Assembly (NCBI GenBank): GCA_900549995.1
Contig: URQQ01000008.1
Coordinates: 35,309 to 99,308, forward strand
DNA: 64,000 bases
From: an uncultured Lachnospiraceae bacterium
GTDB taxonomy: Bacteria; Bacillota; Clostridia; Lachnospirales; Lachnospiraceae
Direction: 5' to 3'
The position numbers and the translations under genes were made by a program. Positions 35,670 to 44,066 of the stretch are shown here, in pieces. The notes beneath the pieces are model-generated. The model was not told where the DNA came from, did not search any database, and worked only from the letters and a program-made list of their open reading frames with translations. Every line of letters starts with the position of its first letter. Position 1 is the first letter of the stretch.

Positions 35670-37391
35670 TCAGATTCGAAAGACACTCGCCTGATGTGTC
35701 AGAGGACTTCTGTTTTGATAATCAAAAAGCAGGCAGGTTTCTTCTTTCTCCATATTCCCTTCTACATTATAACGGAACTTTTCCACATGCGTCATTTTCC
35801 GAAGCTGTCTTTTGTCATACTGCCCGTATCCTTTCAGTAACTCACGTTCTCTTTCTTCCCTGTCATAAAATTCCTGCAGTTCCTCTTTCGTTATAAGATA
35901 CTCCCCTGCAAATGCCGGCCTGTTTTTTACATTTTCCCTCAGGTAGAGATCATAAGTTAAAAGTTCCCGGTATTTTGGAAGTTTCTCTTCCTTTACATTT
36001 TCTTCAATAAACTGCAGTAAAATCTCATATCTTGCAATTCTGGAATGGTTCAGCTGATCCAGTGCCCTTTTCTTATAAAACCGGCCAAGTTTTTCATACA
36101 TTTCATACGGACTTTCAAATTCTCCCAGAAGGAATCTTACGGTATATTTAAATTGTCCACTATTATAATAGATTTCTACCATTTCTTCAATCATTTTTAA
36201 TTCCAGAATTTCGCCATAGCTGATCCAATTAGTAGAAAGTACCTCATATGGAGGCAGACTTTTACATACAAGCCCATATTCCTTAGCCTGCTCCTCCATG
36301 TAAGAACCTTTCAAAACCTTCAAAAATCCAAGCTGAAGCTGCTCCGGTTCCAGTGCGTAGACATCATTAAAAGAATTCTTGAAGCTTTCGATTCCTTCAT
36401 GTGGAAGACCTGCAATCAGATCCAGATGCTGATGTACATTTCCACCTTTATTGATCCTCTTTACGATTCTTTCCACTTCTGTAAACTTCATCACCCTCTG
36501 AATCTCTCTGATCGTATCCGGATTCGTGGACTGCACTCCAATCTCAAGCTGTATCAGCCCCGGCCGCATTGTCTCAATCAGTGAGATTTCCTCCTCATTC
36601 AGAAGATCCGCCGCGACCTCGAAATGAAAGTTCGTCACTCCATTATCGTGTTCTTTCAGATATTTCCATACCTCCATCGCATGGTCATGCCTGCAGTTGA
36701 ACGTCCGGTCCACGAATTTGACCTGCGAAACTTTCTGGTCTATAAAGAATTGGAGTTCCTTTTTCACAAGCTTAATGTCCCTGAATCTCAGGCATTTATC
36801 AATGGAAGACAGACAATAGCTGCAGGAAAAAGGACATCCCCTGCTTGTCTCATAATAGATAATTTTATTCTGAAATTCCTTCATATCCTCATAGACAAAC
36901 GGAACCTCGCTCAAATCCATCACCGGACGCCACGGATTTTCAAAAATTTCTCCCTCCGGATTCCTCCATGTGATCCCTTCGATACGCTCCAGACCTTCTC
37001 CTTCCCCATGATAGTATTTCATCAATTCTAAGAACGTCTTTTCGCCCTCACCCCGGATAACACCTGAAATCTCCGGCATTCTCTTCAGCGTTTCTTTCGC
37101 GTCATAAGAGACTTCCGGTCCCCCAAGCCAGATTTCCACCTGAGGCAGAACTTTTTTCACCTCTGCCGAGAGTTCTTCGATATAACGGATATTCCAGATA
37201 TAACATGAGAAGCATAGTATCTGAGGTGCTCTAAGGTACAGGTCCTGCAGAATATCATCTGTCTGCTGGTTAATCGTATACTCAGCAATACTGATATCCT
37301 GGTAATACGGCCTTGCATATGCCCTCAGACTATAGACCGCTAGGTTGGAGTGTATATATTTGGCATTCACTGCCGCAAGTATGATATTCAT
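35670..37391 (-). CDS. B12-binding-domain radical SAM protein (DUF4080 type)
   Basis: A 573-residue protein with an N-terminal cobalamin-binding fold (about 1-130; NIILAAVNAKYIHSNLAVYS), then a radical SAM core with CPFSCSYC (the CxxxCxxC cluster) and FVDRTFNCRHDHAMEVWKYL, and a C-terminal DUF4080 region. The chemistry and substrate are unknown; relatives include methyltransferases and methylthiotransferases. ATG 37391 follows GAGAGG. A 94-codon upstream extension of the open frame crosses the divergent SRP RNA gene and its promoter and is rejected. Confidence 0.88.
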   Translation of the reverse strand: MNIILAAVNAKYIHSNLAVYSLRAYARPYYQDISIAEYTINQQTDDILQDLYLRAPQILCFSCYIWNIRYIEELSAEVKKVLPQVEIWLGGPEVSYDAKETLKRMPEISGVIRGEGEKTFLELMKYYHGEGEGLERIEGITWRNPEGEIFENPWRPVMDLSEVPFVYEDMKEFQNKIIYYETSRGCPFSCSYCLSSIDKCLRFRDIKLVKKELQFFIDQKVSQVKFVDRTFNCRHDHAMEVWKYLKEHDNGVTNFHFEVAADLLNEEEISLIETMRPGLIQLEIGVQSTNPDTIREIQRVMKFTEVERIVKRINKGGNVHQHLDLIAGLPHEGIESFKNSFNDVYALEPEQLQLGFLKVLKGSYMEEQAKEYGLVCKSLPPYEVLSTNWISYGEILELKMIEEMVEIYYNSGQFKYTVRFLLGEFESPYEMYEKLGRFYKKRALDQLNHSRIARYEILLQFIEENVKEEKLPKYRELLTYDLYLRENVKNRPAFAGEYLITKEELQEFYDREERERELLKGYGQYDKRQLRKMTHVEKFRYNVEGNMEKEETCLLFDYQNRSPLTHQASVFRI

Positions 37392-37468
37392 GACAAACCT
37401 CTCTTTCAGCTGATAATTACTAATTCTACTATAAGAAAGAAATTTTGACAATAATTCTCCCAATCCCG

Positions 37469-37497
37469 TTGACTTTTTTCCAAAAACACTGTACAAT
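37469..37497 (+). promoter_or_regulatory. Promoter of the SRP RNA gene
   Basis: TTGACT (37469-37474) and TACAAT (37492-37497) are separated by 17 bp, placing the start near 37504, exactly at the 5' end of the RNA. Confidence 0.8.
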
Positions 37498-37504
37498 ATA
37501 GACT

Positions 37505-37764
37505 CGTGCAGCCGGGGTGTCAGCGGTACCTTGTACCTACAATCCGCTATAGTAGGGGTGATGCTGTGCAGAGGGCTTATTCTTGTGAAGCTGCCCTTGG
37601 TAAGTGGCGATGAGATTTGGGTCTTACGCAACAAGACTCCATGAACCGTGTCAGGTCGGGAACGAAGCAGCACTAAGTGGAATCCCTTGTGTGCCGTAAG
37701 GGTGCCTGGGTTGAGTTAACTGCCGAGGTAACGTTTGGGAGATGAGTTCGAAGCACAGCGCACG
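37505..37764 (+). ncRNA. ffs: Signal recognition particle RNA, large Firmicutes type
   Basis: The hallmark domain IV GTCAGGTCGGGAACGAAGCA lies near 37651. The 5' end (CGTGC, 37505-37509) pairs with the 3' end (GCACG, 37760-37764), giving about 260 nt, near the ~270 nt of Bacillus scRNA with its Alu domain. It guides membrane protein targeting with Ffh. It has its own promoter and is divergent from the radical SAM gene. Ends are approximate to a few bases. Confidence 0.92.
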
Positions 37765-37794
37765 TAAAAAAGAAAAGTATTTTCACATGTAAAT

Positions 37795-37846
37795 AAAAAT
37801 GGCGTAAACTTACTGCATCGCAGCCGGTTTACGCCATTGCCATTTT
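37795..37846. terminator. Bidirectional terminator after the SRP RNA
   Basis: GGCGTAAAC (37801-37809) pairs with GTTTACGCC (37827-37835), with A-rich sequence on the left and T-rich sequence on the right. It ends the SRP RNA and the minus-strand 76-residue gene. Confidence 0.7.
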
Positions 37847-37849
37847 CAC

Positions 37850-38080
37850 TTATTCATCAAATTCGATGATCAGATAAAATCCCCGGTCGGTCTCTCTCAC
37901 TTCTTTTATGATCCCTTCCTTTGATTTGATACGCTGGGTTGTCCTGTAAATACCGGACATTGCCACCGAAGGCTCTGCCACATAGCTGTAGAGGCTCCCG
38001 TTCACACGTTCCGTCACTTTGATGCTCTGTCCTGCTTCTACAAGTCCCTGCCGCTCCATCTTGAACTTTTCCTGTCGCAT
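37850..38080 (-). CDS. Small conserved protein of unknown function (76 aa)
   Basis: A beta-rich, soluble 76-residue protein (MRQEKFKMERQGLVEAGQSI... ending FYLIIEFDE). The pattern ERVNGSLYSYVAEPSVAMSG is one I associate with small conserved Lachnospiraceae proteins, without known function. ATG 38080 follows GAGTGAGG; the longer frame to 38167 overlaps the end of the dehydratase gene. It is next to, and may be cotranscribed with, the dehydratase. Confidence 0.55.
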   Translation of the reverse strand: MRQEKFKMERQGLVEAGQSIKVTERVNGSLYSYVAEPSVAMSGIYRTTQRIKSKEGIIKEVRETDRGFYLIIEFDE

Positions 38081-38166
38081 AATCCTCACTCCCTGTCTTA
38101 CAACATTATAACAAATAGCTTTCAGATTTGCCAGATCAAGATTTGTCAGAGGAACGAAAGGAACCA

Positions 38167-39915
38167 TTATTCTGCCGGCGGTGTACCTGGCTCCATATAA
38201 CCGCCTTTCATCGGAGAGACTGCATTTTCGGAGAATAATTTCAGAACACCGCTTTCGTATTTGGCAGGGCGTTTTTTCCAGAGTTCTTTTCGGGCTCTCA
38301 GGATTTCTTCCATCTCTTTGTCTGTCTTTTTCTCACCGTTTACTCCGCTGATCCGGAGAATTCTGTCCGGAATGCTGATCTCAATGAGGTCACCTTCTTC
38401 CACAAGTGCAATCGGGCCGCCATCTGCCGCTTCCGGAGATACATGGCCGATCGCAGGACCTTTAGACGCTCCCGAGAATCTGCCGTCCGTGATGAGGGCA
38501 ATGGACGCTCCAAGTGTCTCATCCGACGCAATTGCCTCTGTCGTATAGAACATCTCCGGCATCCCGCTGCCCTTTGGACCTTCATAGCGGATAATGACCG
38601 CATCTCCCGGTTTTATATCATGCGTCAGTACTGCATGGATCGCATCTTCTTCACAGTCAAACGGGCGGGCTCTCAGTACCGCGTGGAACATCTGCTTTGG
38701 TACAACGGTATGCTTAACAACCGCACCTTCCGGGCAGAGATTCCCATAGAGAATTGCAATACTTCCGTCTGTCCCAAAGGGCTTGTCAAACGGACAGATG
38801 ATATCTTCCCTCTTTAATCCAATTTTGTCCAGATAATAAGCACATTTATCATAGAACCCATTTTTCTTCAGATCTTCCAGATTCTCCCCGAGAGTTTTCC
38901 CCGTCACCGTCATCACATCCAGATGAAGGAATTCCCTGATCTCTTCCATAATGGTCGGTACTCCTCCTGCATAGTAAAAATACTGTGCAGGCCACTTTCC
39001 TGCCGGGCGGATATTCAGCAGATAGTGGGCTCCTCTGTGAAGTCTGTCGAATGTATCGCCGTCAATCTCGAATCCAAATTCATGTGCAATTGCAGGTATG
39101 TGAAGCAGTGAATTTGTGGAACCTGAGATTGCCGCATGTACCATAATTGCATTTTCGAAGGACTTCATTGTGACGATTTTGTTCGGAGTCAGCCCTTCTT
39201 TCGCAAGCCAGACTGCCTGCTTTCCTGCTTCTCTTGCAGCCTCCCTTAATTCCCTGCCTGTCGCAGGCATCAGCGCTGTTCCCGGAAGCATCAGACCTAA
39301 CGCCTCCGCCATAATCTGCATGGTAGAAGCCGTTCCCATGAAGGAACAGGCACCGCAGGATGGACAGGCATTCTGCTTATAATAAGTCAGCTTCTCCGGT
39401 GTAATCTCTCCGCGCTCACACATCGCGTTATATGCCCCGATCTGCTCAAGTGTAAGAAGATCCGGCCCTGCATCCATCACTCCTCCAGCCACAACGACCG
39501 AGGGAATATTCACCCTTGCCAGTCCCATGAGATGGGCCGGCATTCCTTTATCACAGCTTGCGATAAAGATACCTCCGTCAAATGGAGTCGCATTTGCATG
39601 GATTTCAATCATATTCGCAATCATATCTCTCGATGCAAGGGAATAGTTAATCCCATCGTGTCCCTGTGCTTCTCCGTCACAGATGTCCGTCGTAAAATAT
39701 CTGGCGCCATGTCCTCCTGCTTCGTCGACGCCCTTTCTCGCTTCCTCCACAAGCTCCATCAGATGCCCGCTTCCAGGATGGCTGTCCCCGAAGGTACTTT
39801 CAATAATAATCTGAGGTTTTGAAAGATCTTCCACCTTCCAGCCGGTTCCCAACCGAAGCGGATCTAATTCAGGTGCAATTTTTCTAAGTTCCTGGCTTTT
39901 TAACATAATTTTCAT
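38167..39915 (-). CDS. IlvD/Edd-family dehydratase, probably for a sugar acid
   Basis: A 582-residue iron-sulfur dehydratase that removes water from a 2,3-dihydroxy acid to give a 2-keto acid. Cluster ligands are visible in ASCDKGMPAHL and NACPSCGACSFMGTASTMQI; DGRFSGASKGPAIGHVSPEA is the C-terminal active-site signature. It lies 25 bp after a GntP permease and near a FadR-type regulator. This points to a hexonate or pentonate dehydratase rather than branched-chain amino acid synthesis (no ilv genes nearby). Dihydroxy-acid dehydratase cannot be ruled out. Confidence 0.88.
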   Translation of the reverse strand: MKIMLKSQELRKIAPELDPLRLGTGWKVEDLSKPQIIIESTFGDSHPGSGHLMELVEEARKGVDEAGGHGARYFTTDICDGEAQGHDGINYSLASRDMIANMIEIHANATPFDGGIFIASCDKGMPAHLMGLARVNIPSVVVAGGVMDAGPDLLTLEQIGAYNAMCERGEITPEKLTYYKQNACPSCGACSFMGTASTMQIMAEALGLMLPGTALMPATGRELREAAREAGKQAVWLAKEGLTPNKIVTMKSFENAIMVHAAISGSTNSLLHIPAIAHEFGFEIDGDTFDRLHRGAHYLLNIRPAGKWPAQYFYYAGGVPTIMEEIREFLHLDVMTVTGKTLGENLEDLKKNGFYDKCAYYLDKIGLKREDIICPFDKPFGTDGSIAILYGNLCPEGAVVKHTVVPKQMFHAVLRARPFDCEEDAIHAVLTHDIKPGDAVIIRYEGPKGSGMPEMFYTTEAIASDETLGASIALITDGRFSGASKGPAIGHVSPEAADGGPIALVEEGDLIEISIPDRILRISGVNGEKKTDKEMEEILRARKELWKKRPAKYESGVLKLFSENAVSPMKGGYMEPGTPPAE

Positions 39916-39940
39916 CCTCTTTCTTCTATTATAATACTAC

Positions 39941-41323
39941 TTACACCATTAATCCTGGCAATATATTCTGAAACAATGACAGGACAGATACAAATAATAA
40001 GACTGCAATTCCCGCAACAAATCCTCCCATCGTCCAGCCCTTCAAAGTATCTTTGACCGATATTTTAAAGAACCGGCTGATCGCCCAGAATCCTGAATCA
40101 TTCGGCAGGGAAAGTCCGATTCCTCCGGCACAGATTGCGATTGCACATAAGATTGGCGATACATTTCCACCGGCAATCGTACTCGACATAATCGCAGCTG
40201 TCGTCATGAGAGCTACTGTCGTTGATCCCTGTGCCAGCCGTATAATCTGGGATATAAGGAAACATAACAGAAGTATCGGAATATGGAAGCCTGACAACGT
40301 CCCTGCAACGAAATCCGCAATTCCAGTCGCCTGAAGCACCTTTCCAAATGCCCCGCCTGCTCCTGTAATTAAAAGTACCAGCCCAATCTGATCTGCAGCC
40401 TCTGTCATCAGATCTGTCGCTGTCTTCTGTATGTATTTTCTGGAAACTACAGCCGCATATATAACTCCGGCCATCATGGCAAAGTTCTTGTTGCCAATAA
40501 ATTCAAAAACCGGTACAGCCGCGGCGTCTGTTCCAAAAATCAGCGGCACAAAACTTCCCATCAATATCATTAAAATCGGCACAAGCAGGATCGACAGCGC
40601 CTTTAAAGCCCCCATTTTCTCTCCTGTCTCTTCTTTTGTGACAGAAACTTCTTCCAGGTCGTCAAATGTATAGAAATGGTGATTCTTGTGATCCAGATAG
40701 TTGATAAAATAGCCATACCCAATTCCGCCTGCTGCCATTCCTACAAATGCAGCAATCAATGCGTAAAAAAAGAAAATTCCAATTTCCACGTTCAACTCTT
40801 CCGCCACCGCAAGAGGCGGTGCGGTTGGAAGCACAAGTGAGAATGTACAGGTCGTTGCTACTGCCAGTGCACATGCAAATGTGGTCATCGAGATTTTTGT
40901 CTTCTTAGAAAGCACCCTAAGCATCGGGGCAAACATAATGTATACGACATCTCCAAATACAGGGATCCCTGTAATAAATCCTGAGAGCGCAGCCGCAACC
41001 GGAGCCTTTCTCTCCCCGAACGCATTCAGTATTTTATTCGAAATAGAATCAATTCCCCCCGATTCGTACATGAATTTCCCAAGCATTACGCCGAGTCCTG
41101 TCACCATACCAATCCCGCCAAGTGTGGAGCCAAACCCATCTGTAACTGTCTGGGTCAGTTCTGTCAGCGGCATATTGACCAAAAGCCCCGTCCCAAATGA
41201 TGTTACAAGCAGTGCCACAAATGCATTCAGCTTAAACTTTAAAATAAGCACAAGCAGAATTGCGATTGAAAGAATAAATATCCCGATTAATAATGGCCCG
41301 GTTACCATGTCCCCTGAAAACAT
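39941..41323 (-). CDS. GntP-family sugar-acid permease
   Basis: A 460-residue inner-membrane symporter with about 12 hydrophobic segments. GntP-family marks include AALSGFITGIPVFGDVVYIM, LPTAPPLAVAEELN, TGAGGAFGKVLQATGIADFV and RLAQGSTTVALMTTAAIMSS, as well as the late LPNDSGFWAISRFF. It probably imports gluconate or a related aldonate with protons for the dehydratase encoded downstream. The start at 41323 follows AAAGGAGG. Expression is likely controlled by the regulator encoded upstream, through the operator at 41367-41386. Confidence 0.93.
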   Translation of the reverse strand: MFSGDMVTGPLLIGIFILSIAILLVLILKFKLNAFVALLVTSFGTGLLVNMPLTELTQTVTDGFGSTLGGIGMVTGLGVMLGKFMYESGGIDSISNKILNAFGERKAPVAAALSGFITGIPVFGDVVYIMFAPMLRVLSKKTKISMTTFACALAVATTCTFSLVLPTAPPLAVAEELNVEIGIFFFYALIAAFVGMAAGGIGYGYFINYLDHKNHHFYTFDDLEEVSVTKEETGEKMGALKALSILLVPILMILMGSFVPLIFGTDAAAVPVFEFIGNKNFAMMAGVIYAAVVSRKYIQKTATDLMTEAADQIGLVLLITGAGGAFGKVLQATGIADFVAGTLSGFHIPILLLCFLISQIIRLAQGSTTVALMTTAAIMSSTIAGGNVSPILCAIAICAGGIGLSLPNDSGFWAISRFFKISVKDTLKGWTMGGFVAGIAVLLFVSVLSLFQNILPGLMV

Positions 41324-41366
41324 AAACGTTTTCCTCCTTTATATCTCATCACCCTTTTAGTTTCAT

Positions 41367-41386
41367 GTCATAATACGTATGACGTC
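41367..41386 (-). promoter_or_regulatory. Putative operator in front of the permease gene
   Basis: Read on the minus strand: GACGTCATACGTATTATGAC. It contains GACGTCATACGT, also found upstream of the regulator gene (42324-42336), and lies 12 bp past the -10 box, a position suited to repression. Confidence 0.55.
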
Positions 41387-41398
41387 TTATCTATATCA

Positions 41399-41427
41399 AC
41401 TATAGCTCTGTGATAAAAAGAAGTCAA
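41399..41427 (-). promoter_or_regulatory. Promoter of the permease-dehydratase operon
   Basis: On the minus strand TTGACT (-35) and TATAGT (-10) are separated by 17 bp, about 75 bp before the permease ATG. Confidence 0.7.
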
Positions 41428-41489
41428 TACTGAATATCTTTTCTGTATAATCTGTCAAATTCCACGTCCTGTTTTTGTGTAAGATTGCC

Positions 41490-41519
41490 AAAAAAAGAGC
41501 AGGATCTCTCCTGCTCCAT
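41490..41519 (-). terminator. Terminator of the FadR-type regulator gene
   Basis: GAGCAGGA (41498-41505) pairs with TCCTGCTC (41510-41517), followed on the minus strand by seven T. It separates the regulator transcript from the permease operon. Confidence 0.85.
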
Positions 41520-41528
41520 ACACTGATT

Positions 41529-42266
41529 TTATTTTTCCTCGATTGACTTTATAATTCTTGTTCTGTTACTTTCCAGATGTTTGACCATCGCCGCCTTCGC
41601 TGCCTCTGGATCATGATTTTTTATCGCTTCCATGATCATCCTGTGCGTCTTAACCGTCTCATCTTTCAGCGAAGAATCCGTCACTGTAATGAACAGTCCG
41701 ATCGCTGACTGTATCACCGGTATCACATTGGGCATTACCTGATTCTTCGTTCCCTGCGCAATCAGCTCATGGAACCGGATGTCTTTCTGCATATGATCCT
41801 GATGCTTCTGGCATAGTTCTTCCACTTCCAAAGCTGCCTCTTCCATTCTTCTGATTTCCTCATCGGTGGCCCGCTCTGCAGCCATGGCCGCCATCTCCGG
41901 TTCTACGACCATACGGAATTCACAAAGATCAAGCGCCAGCCTCTGCTTGTCCTCCACAAAGGCAAACCCAAACGGATCTTCAAGCACTCCCGGATTGTCA
42001 CATACAAAAGTCCCTGATCCTCTTCTGATCTCTACTACATTTCTGGAAACAAGAATCTTCACAGCCTCACGGATTGTGCCTCTTCCCACATTCAGCTGCG
42101 ATGCCATCTCAAATTCATTCGGAAGCTTGTCCCCGGCTTTCAGCTGCCGGTCCGCAATCATCTCTGTGATCTGTTCTGCAGCCCGCTGCGGCAAAAGCTT
42201 CTGGCTGTGGTTCAAAGTCTTAAGCTTTGGCTGCCCGCCGGCATTATCTTCATTTATTATACTCAT
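41529..42266 (-). CDS. FadR/GntR-family regulator (FCD domain)
   Basis: A 245-residue regulator. The N-terminal winged helix (about 27-90) has KLPNEFEMASQLNVGRGTIR and EAVKILVSRNVVEIRRGSGT; the C-terminal FCD domain (about 100-235) has EFRMVVEPEMAAMAAERA, RFHELIAQGTKNQVMPNVIP and MVKHLESNRTRI, with His residues that usually bind a metal and an acid ligand. Its location beside a sugar-acid permease and dehydratase suggests control of that operon by an aldonate. It is transcribed separately from the permease, with a terminator between. Confidence 0.9.
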   Translation of the reverse strand: MSIINEDNAGGQPKLKTLNHSQKLLPQRAAEQITEMIADRQLKAGDKLPNEFEMASQLNVGRGTIREAVKILVSRNVVEIRRGSGTFVCDNPGVLEDPFGFAFVEDKQRLALDLCEFRMVVEPEMAAMAAERATDEEIRRMEEAALEVEELCQKHQDHMQKDIRFHELIAQGTKNQVMPNVIPVIQSAIGLFITVTDSSLKDETVKTHRMIMEAIKNHDPEAAKAAMVKHLESNRTRIIKSIEEK

Positions 42267-42323
42267 TTTATCACCTGTCTTTAAAGCATGTTTGACTGAT
42301 CCTTATTTCAATATAATCAATCC

Positions 42324-42336
42324 GACGTCATACGTC
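42324..42336. promoter_or_regulatory. Second copy of the putative regulator operator
   Basis: GACGT-CAT-ACGTC is a perfect 5-bp inverted repeat 58 bp before the regulator ATG, overlapping the end of tadA. The 12-bp GACGTCATACGT is shared with the permease promoter region, so the regulator may also control itself. Confidence 0.5.
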
Positions 42337-42816
42337 AACAGCATTCTTTTTCTTCCTGGCACGAAGCTCTTTAAAGAAATCTTTCATCATCTGGCTGCAC
42401 TCGTCCTCCATGACACCGATCACGGTCTTTACCTGATGGTTAAATTCCGGCACATCCAGCAGATTCAGAATCGATCCTGCACATCCAGCCTTCGGGTTCA
42501 TGCATCCAATCACAACGGCAGGAATTCTGGACTGTACAATCGCACCGGAACACATCTGACATGGTTCCAGTGTGACGTACAGCGTACATTCCTCCAGCCT
42601 CCAGTCTCCGATTTTTTTGCTGGCTTTCCGGATCGCTGCAATCTCCGCATGTGCGAGCGGATTTTTATCAATTGTTCTGCGGTTATATCCCCTCCCGATT
42701 ATTTTCCCGTCATGGACAATCACACATCCAATCGGTACTTCACCGATCGCATACGCTTTCCTCGCCTGCTTTATTGCCTCTTTCATATATTTGATATCTA
42801 ATTCTTCCTGCTGCAT
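42328..42816 (-). CDS. tadA: tRNA adenosine-34 deaminase
   Basis: A 162-residue zinc deaminase that makes inosine at the tRNA wobble position. Zinc and catalytic motifs are HAEIAAIRKA (His and Glu) and LEPCQMCSGAIV (two Cys). The start MQQEELDIKYMKEAIKQARK and the position of VPIGCVIVHDG agree with the family. It is a single gene. Confidence 0.95.
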   Translation of the reverse strand: MQQEELDIKYMKEAIKQARKAYAIGEVPIGCVIVHDGKIIGRGYNRRTIDKNPLAHAEIAAIRKASKKIGDWRLEECTLYVTLEPCQMCSGAIVQSRIPAVVIGCMNPKAGCAGSILNLLDVPEFNHQVKTVIGVMEDECSQMMKDFFKELRARKKKNAVDV

Positions 42817-42895
42817 CTTGTATCCTCACTGCATATTTTGTACTTTTACCATTCTACCATGGAGTTCCTCACATGTAAATCAGGCATCCTCTGAT

Positions 42896-43930
42896 TTAGG
42901 GCCTTCTCCTTCTTACCTTCCTGCACCAGTAACCGAAATCCTCACAGTCATTTCTCTCTTCCTCAGACAGCCCGATCTGTTCGGCGGGGATTCTCCAGAA
43001 TCGTGGAAAACCGCAGGAGCTGGCCGCAATCTGCTCACGTTCATGGTAAACTCCCGGGACGCCAAGCCAGAGCTGTCCCCTGTCCTCAATCAGAAGAAGG
43101 TGATGGTAATTCCGGTATCCATGAAGTAAAAATGTATTATTCGCAATCCCCCATTCACATCTTGGAAGCTTTGCAATATCCTCTCTCGTTATCTTCTCAT
43201 ATACAATCTGTGGCTCAATTACCAGTTCTTCGCATTCCATCTCGTGAAGAATTTTCTCCGGTGCTTCATGTTCCTCCCGGATCTCTTCCTTTCTCTCTTC
43301 CTTTACCTCTTCCTGTACCTGCTCTGTCACTGAAGTATTCTCTGCTTCTTCTATATCCGATACTTCCAATTCAGGACGATCAACGTCTGACAGTTCTTTC
43401 TCTTCAGGCACAGCTTCTGCTGTCTCCTCCGGTTCTATTTTCTCCGGTTCTTCTTCTGGTTCTTCTTTGGCTTCTGCAATTTCTTCCTCTTCCTTCTGCT
43501 CCACACTCTCCTCAGGATTGGGAAATATTTCCTTCTTATCCGGTATCTCATTTTGATCTGTCATCTGTTCCGGATCGATCAGCTTTTCTCCCCACAATGC
43601 CGCATAAGTCCTCTCATCTCCGGCTTTTAAAATAATCCCGGCGATCCGGTCATAGATTTCCTGACCACCGGTATCCACAATCGTATATAAAAGTCTGTAA
43701 TCCACTGCCGGTTCTGTAACTTTAAGTTCTCCCTGAAAGATTCCGACACACTCTCCATCCTGCTCATAACACAGATAGACTTTCACCTTTCCCTGACTGG
43801 GCAGACGGATTCCTTTTCCATGAATCTGTATCCGTCCCTCAGAATCTTTGAGCTCTGCCTTGGCAAAACCAATATTTTGAATCTTTCTTCCTTGTCCATA
43901 TTCGTAAAGATAACTGATAAACCGCTTCAA
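42896..43930 (-). CDS. DUF6128-like protein with acidic linker
   Basis: About 344 residues. The N-terminal domain (about 1-135; FISYLYEYGQGRKIQNIGFA) and the C-terminal domain (about 260-344; CEWGIANNTFLLHGYRNYHH, then LLLIEDRGQLWLGVPGVYHE) enclose a ~110-residue glutamate-rich, low-complexity linker. I place the start at TTG 43930, since AGGAGG lies exactly 6 bp upstream and the protein then begins MKRFISYLYEY as relatives do; ATG 43936 is too close to that site and GTG 44020 has none. Function unknown. The downstream tail is very basic (RKVRRRRP). Confidence 0.65.
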   Translation of the reverse strand: MKRFISYLYEYGQGRKIQNIGFAKAELKDSEGRIQIHGKGIRLPSQGKVKVYLCYEQDGECVGIFQGELKVTEPAVDYRLLYTIVDTGGQEIYDRIAGIILKAGDERTYAALWGEKLIDPEQMTDQNEIPDKKEIFPNPEESVEQKEEEEIAEAKEEPEEEPEKIEPEETAEAVPEEKELSDVDRPELEVSDIEEAENTSVTEQVQEEVKEERKEEIREEHEAPEKILHEMECEELVIEPQIVYEKITREDIAKLPRCEWGIANNTFLLHGYRNYHHLLLIEDRGQLWLGVPGVYHEREQIAASSCGFPRFWRIPAEQIGLSEEERNDCEDFGYWCRKVRRRRP

Positions 43931-44066
43931 CTTCATCCTCCTGCCTTTTATTGTCCAAAACGGTGTCCCATCTTTCCATTCCGGCGAATGAAAGGACATC
44001 TTTTTGTAAGGTTCTATCACAGTCTATTCTTTACGTATTTAAAAAAGAACTGTTTCCCAATATCAG

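Noticed and set aside
37391..37673. Open frame extending the radical SAM protein by 94 N-terminal residues
   Set aside because: It runs through the SRP RNA gene and its promoter on the opposite strand. A good ribosome binding site and the conserved start MNIILAAVNAKYIHS lie at 37391.
38167..39915. Naming the dehydratase ilvD for branched-chain amino acid synthesis
   Set aside because: No other ilv or leu genes are near, while a GntP permease and a FadR-type regulator are. The family alone does not settle the substrate.
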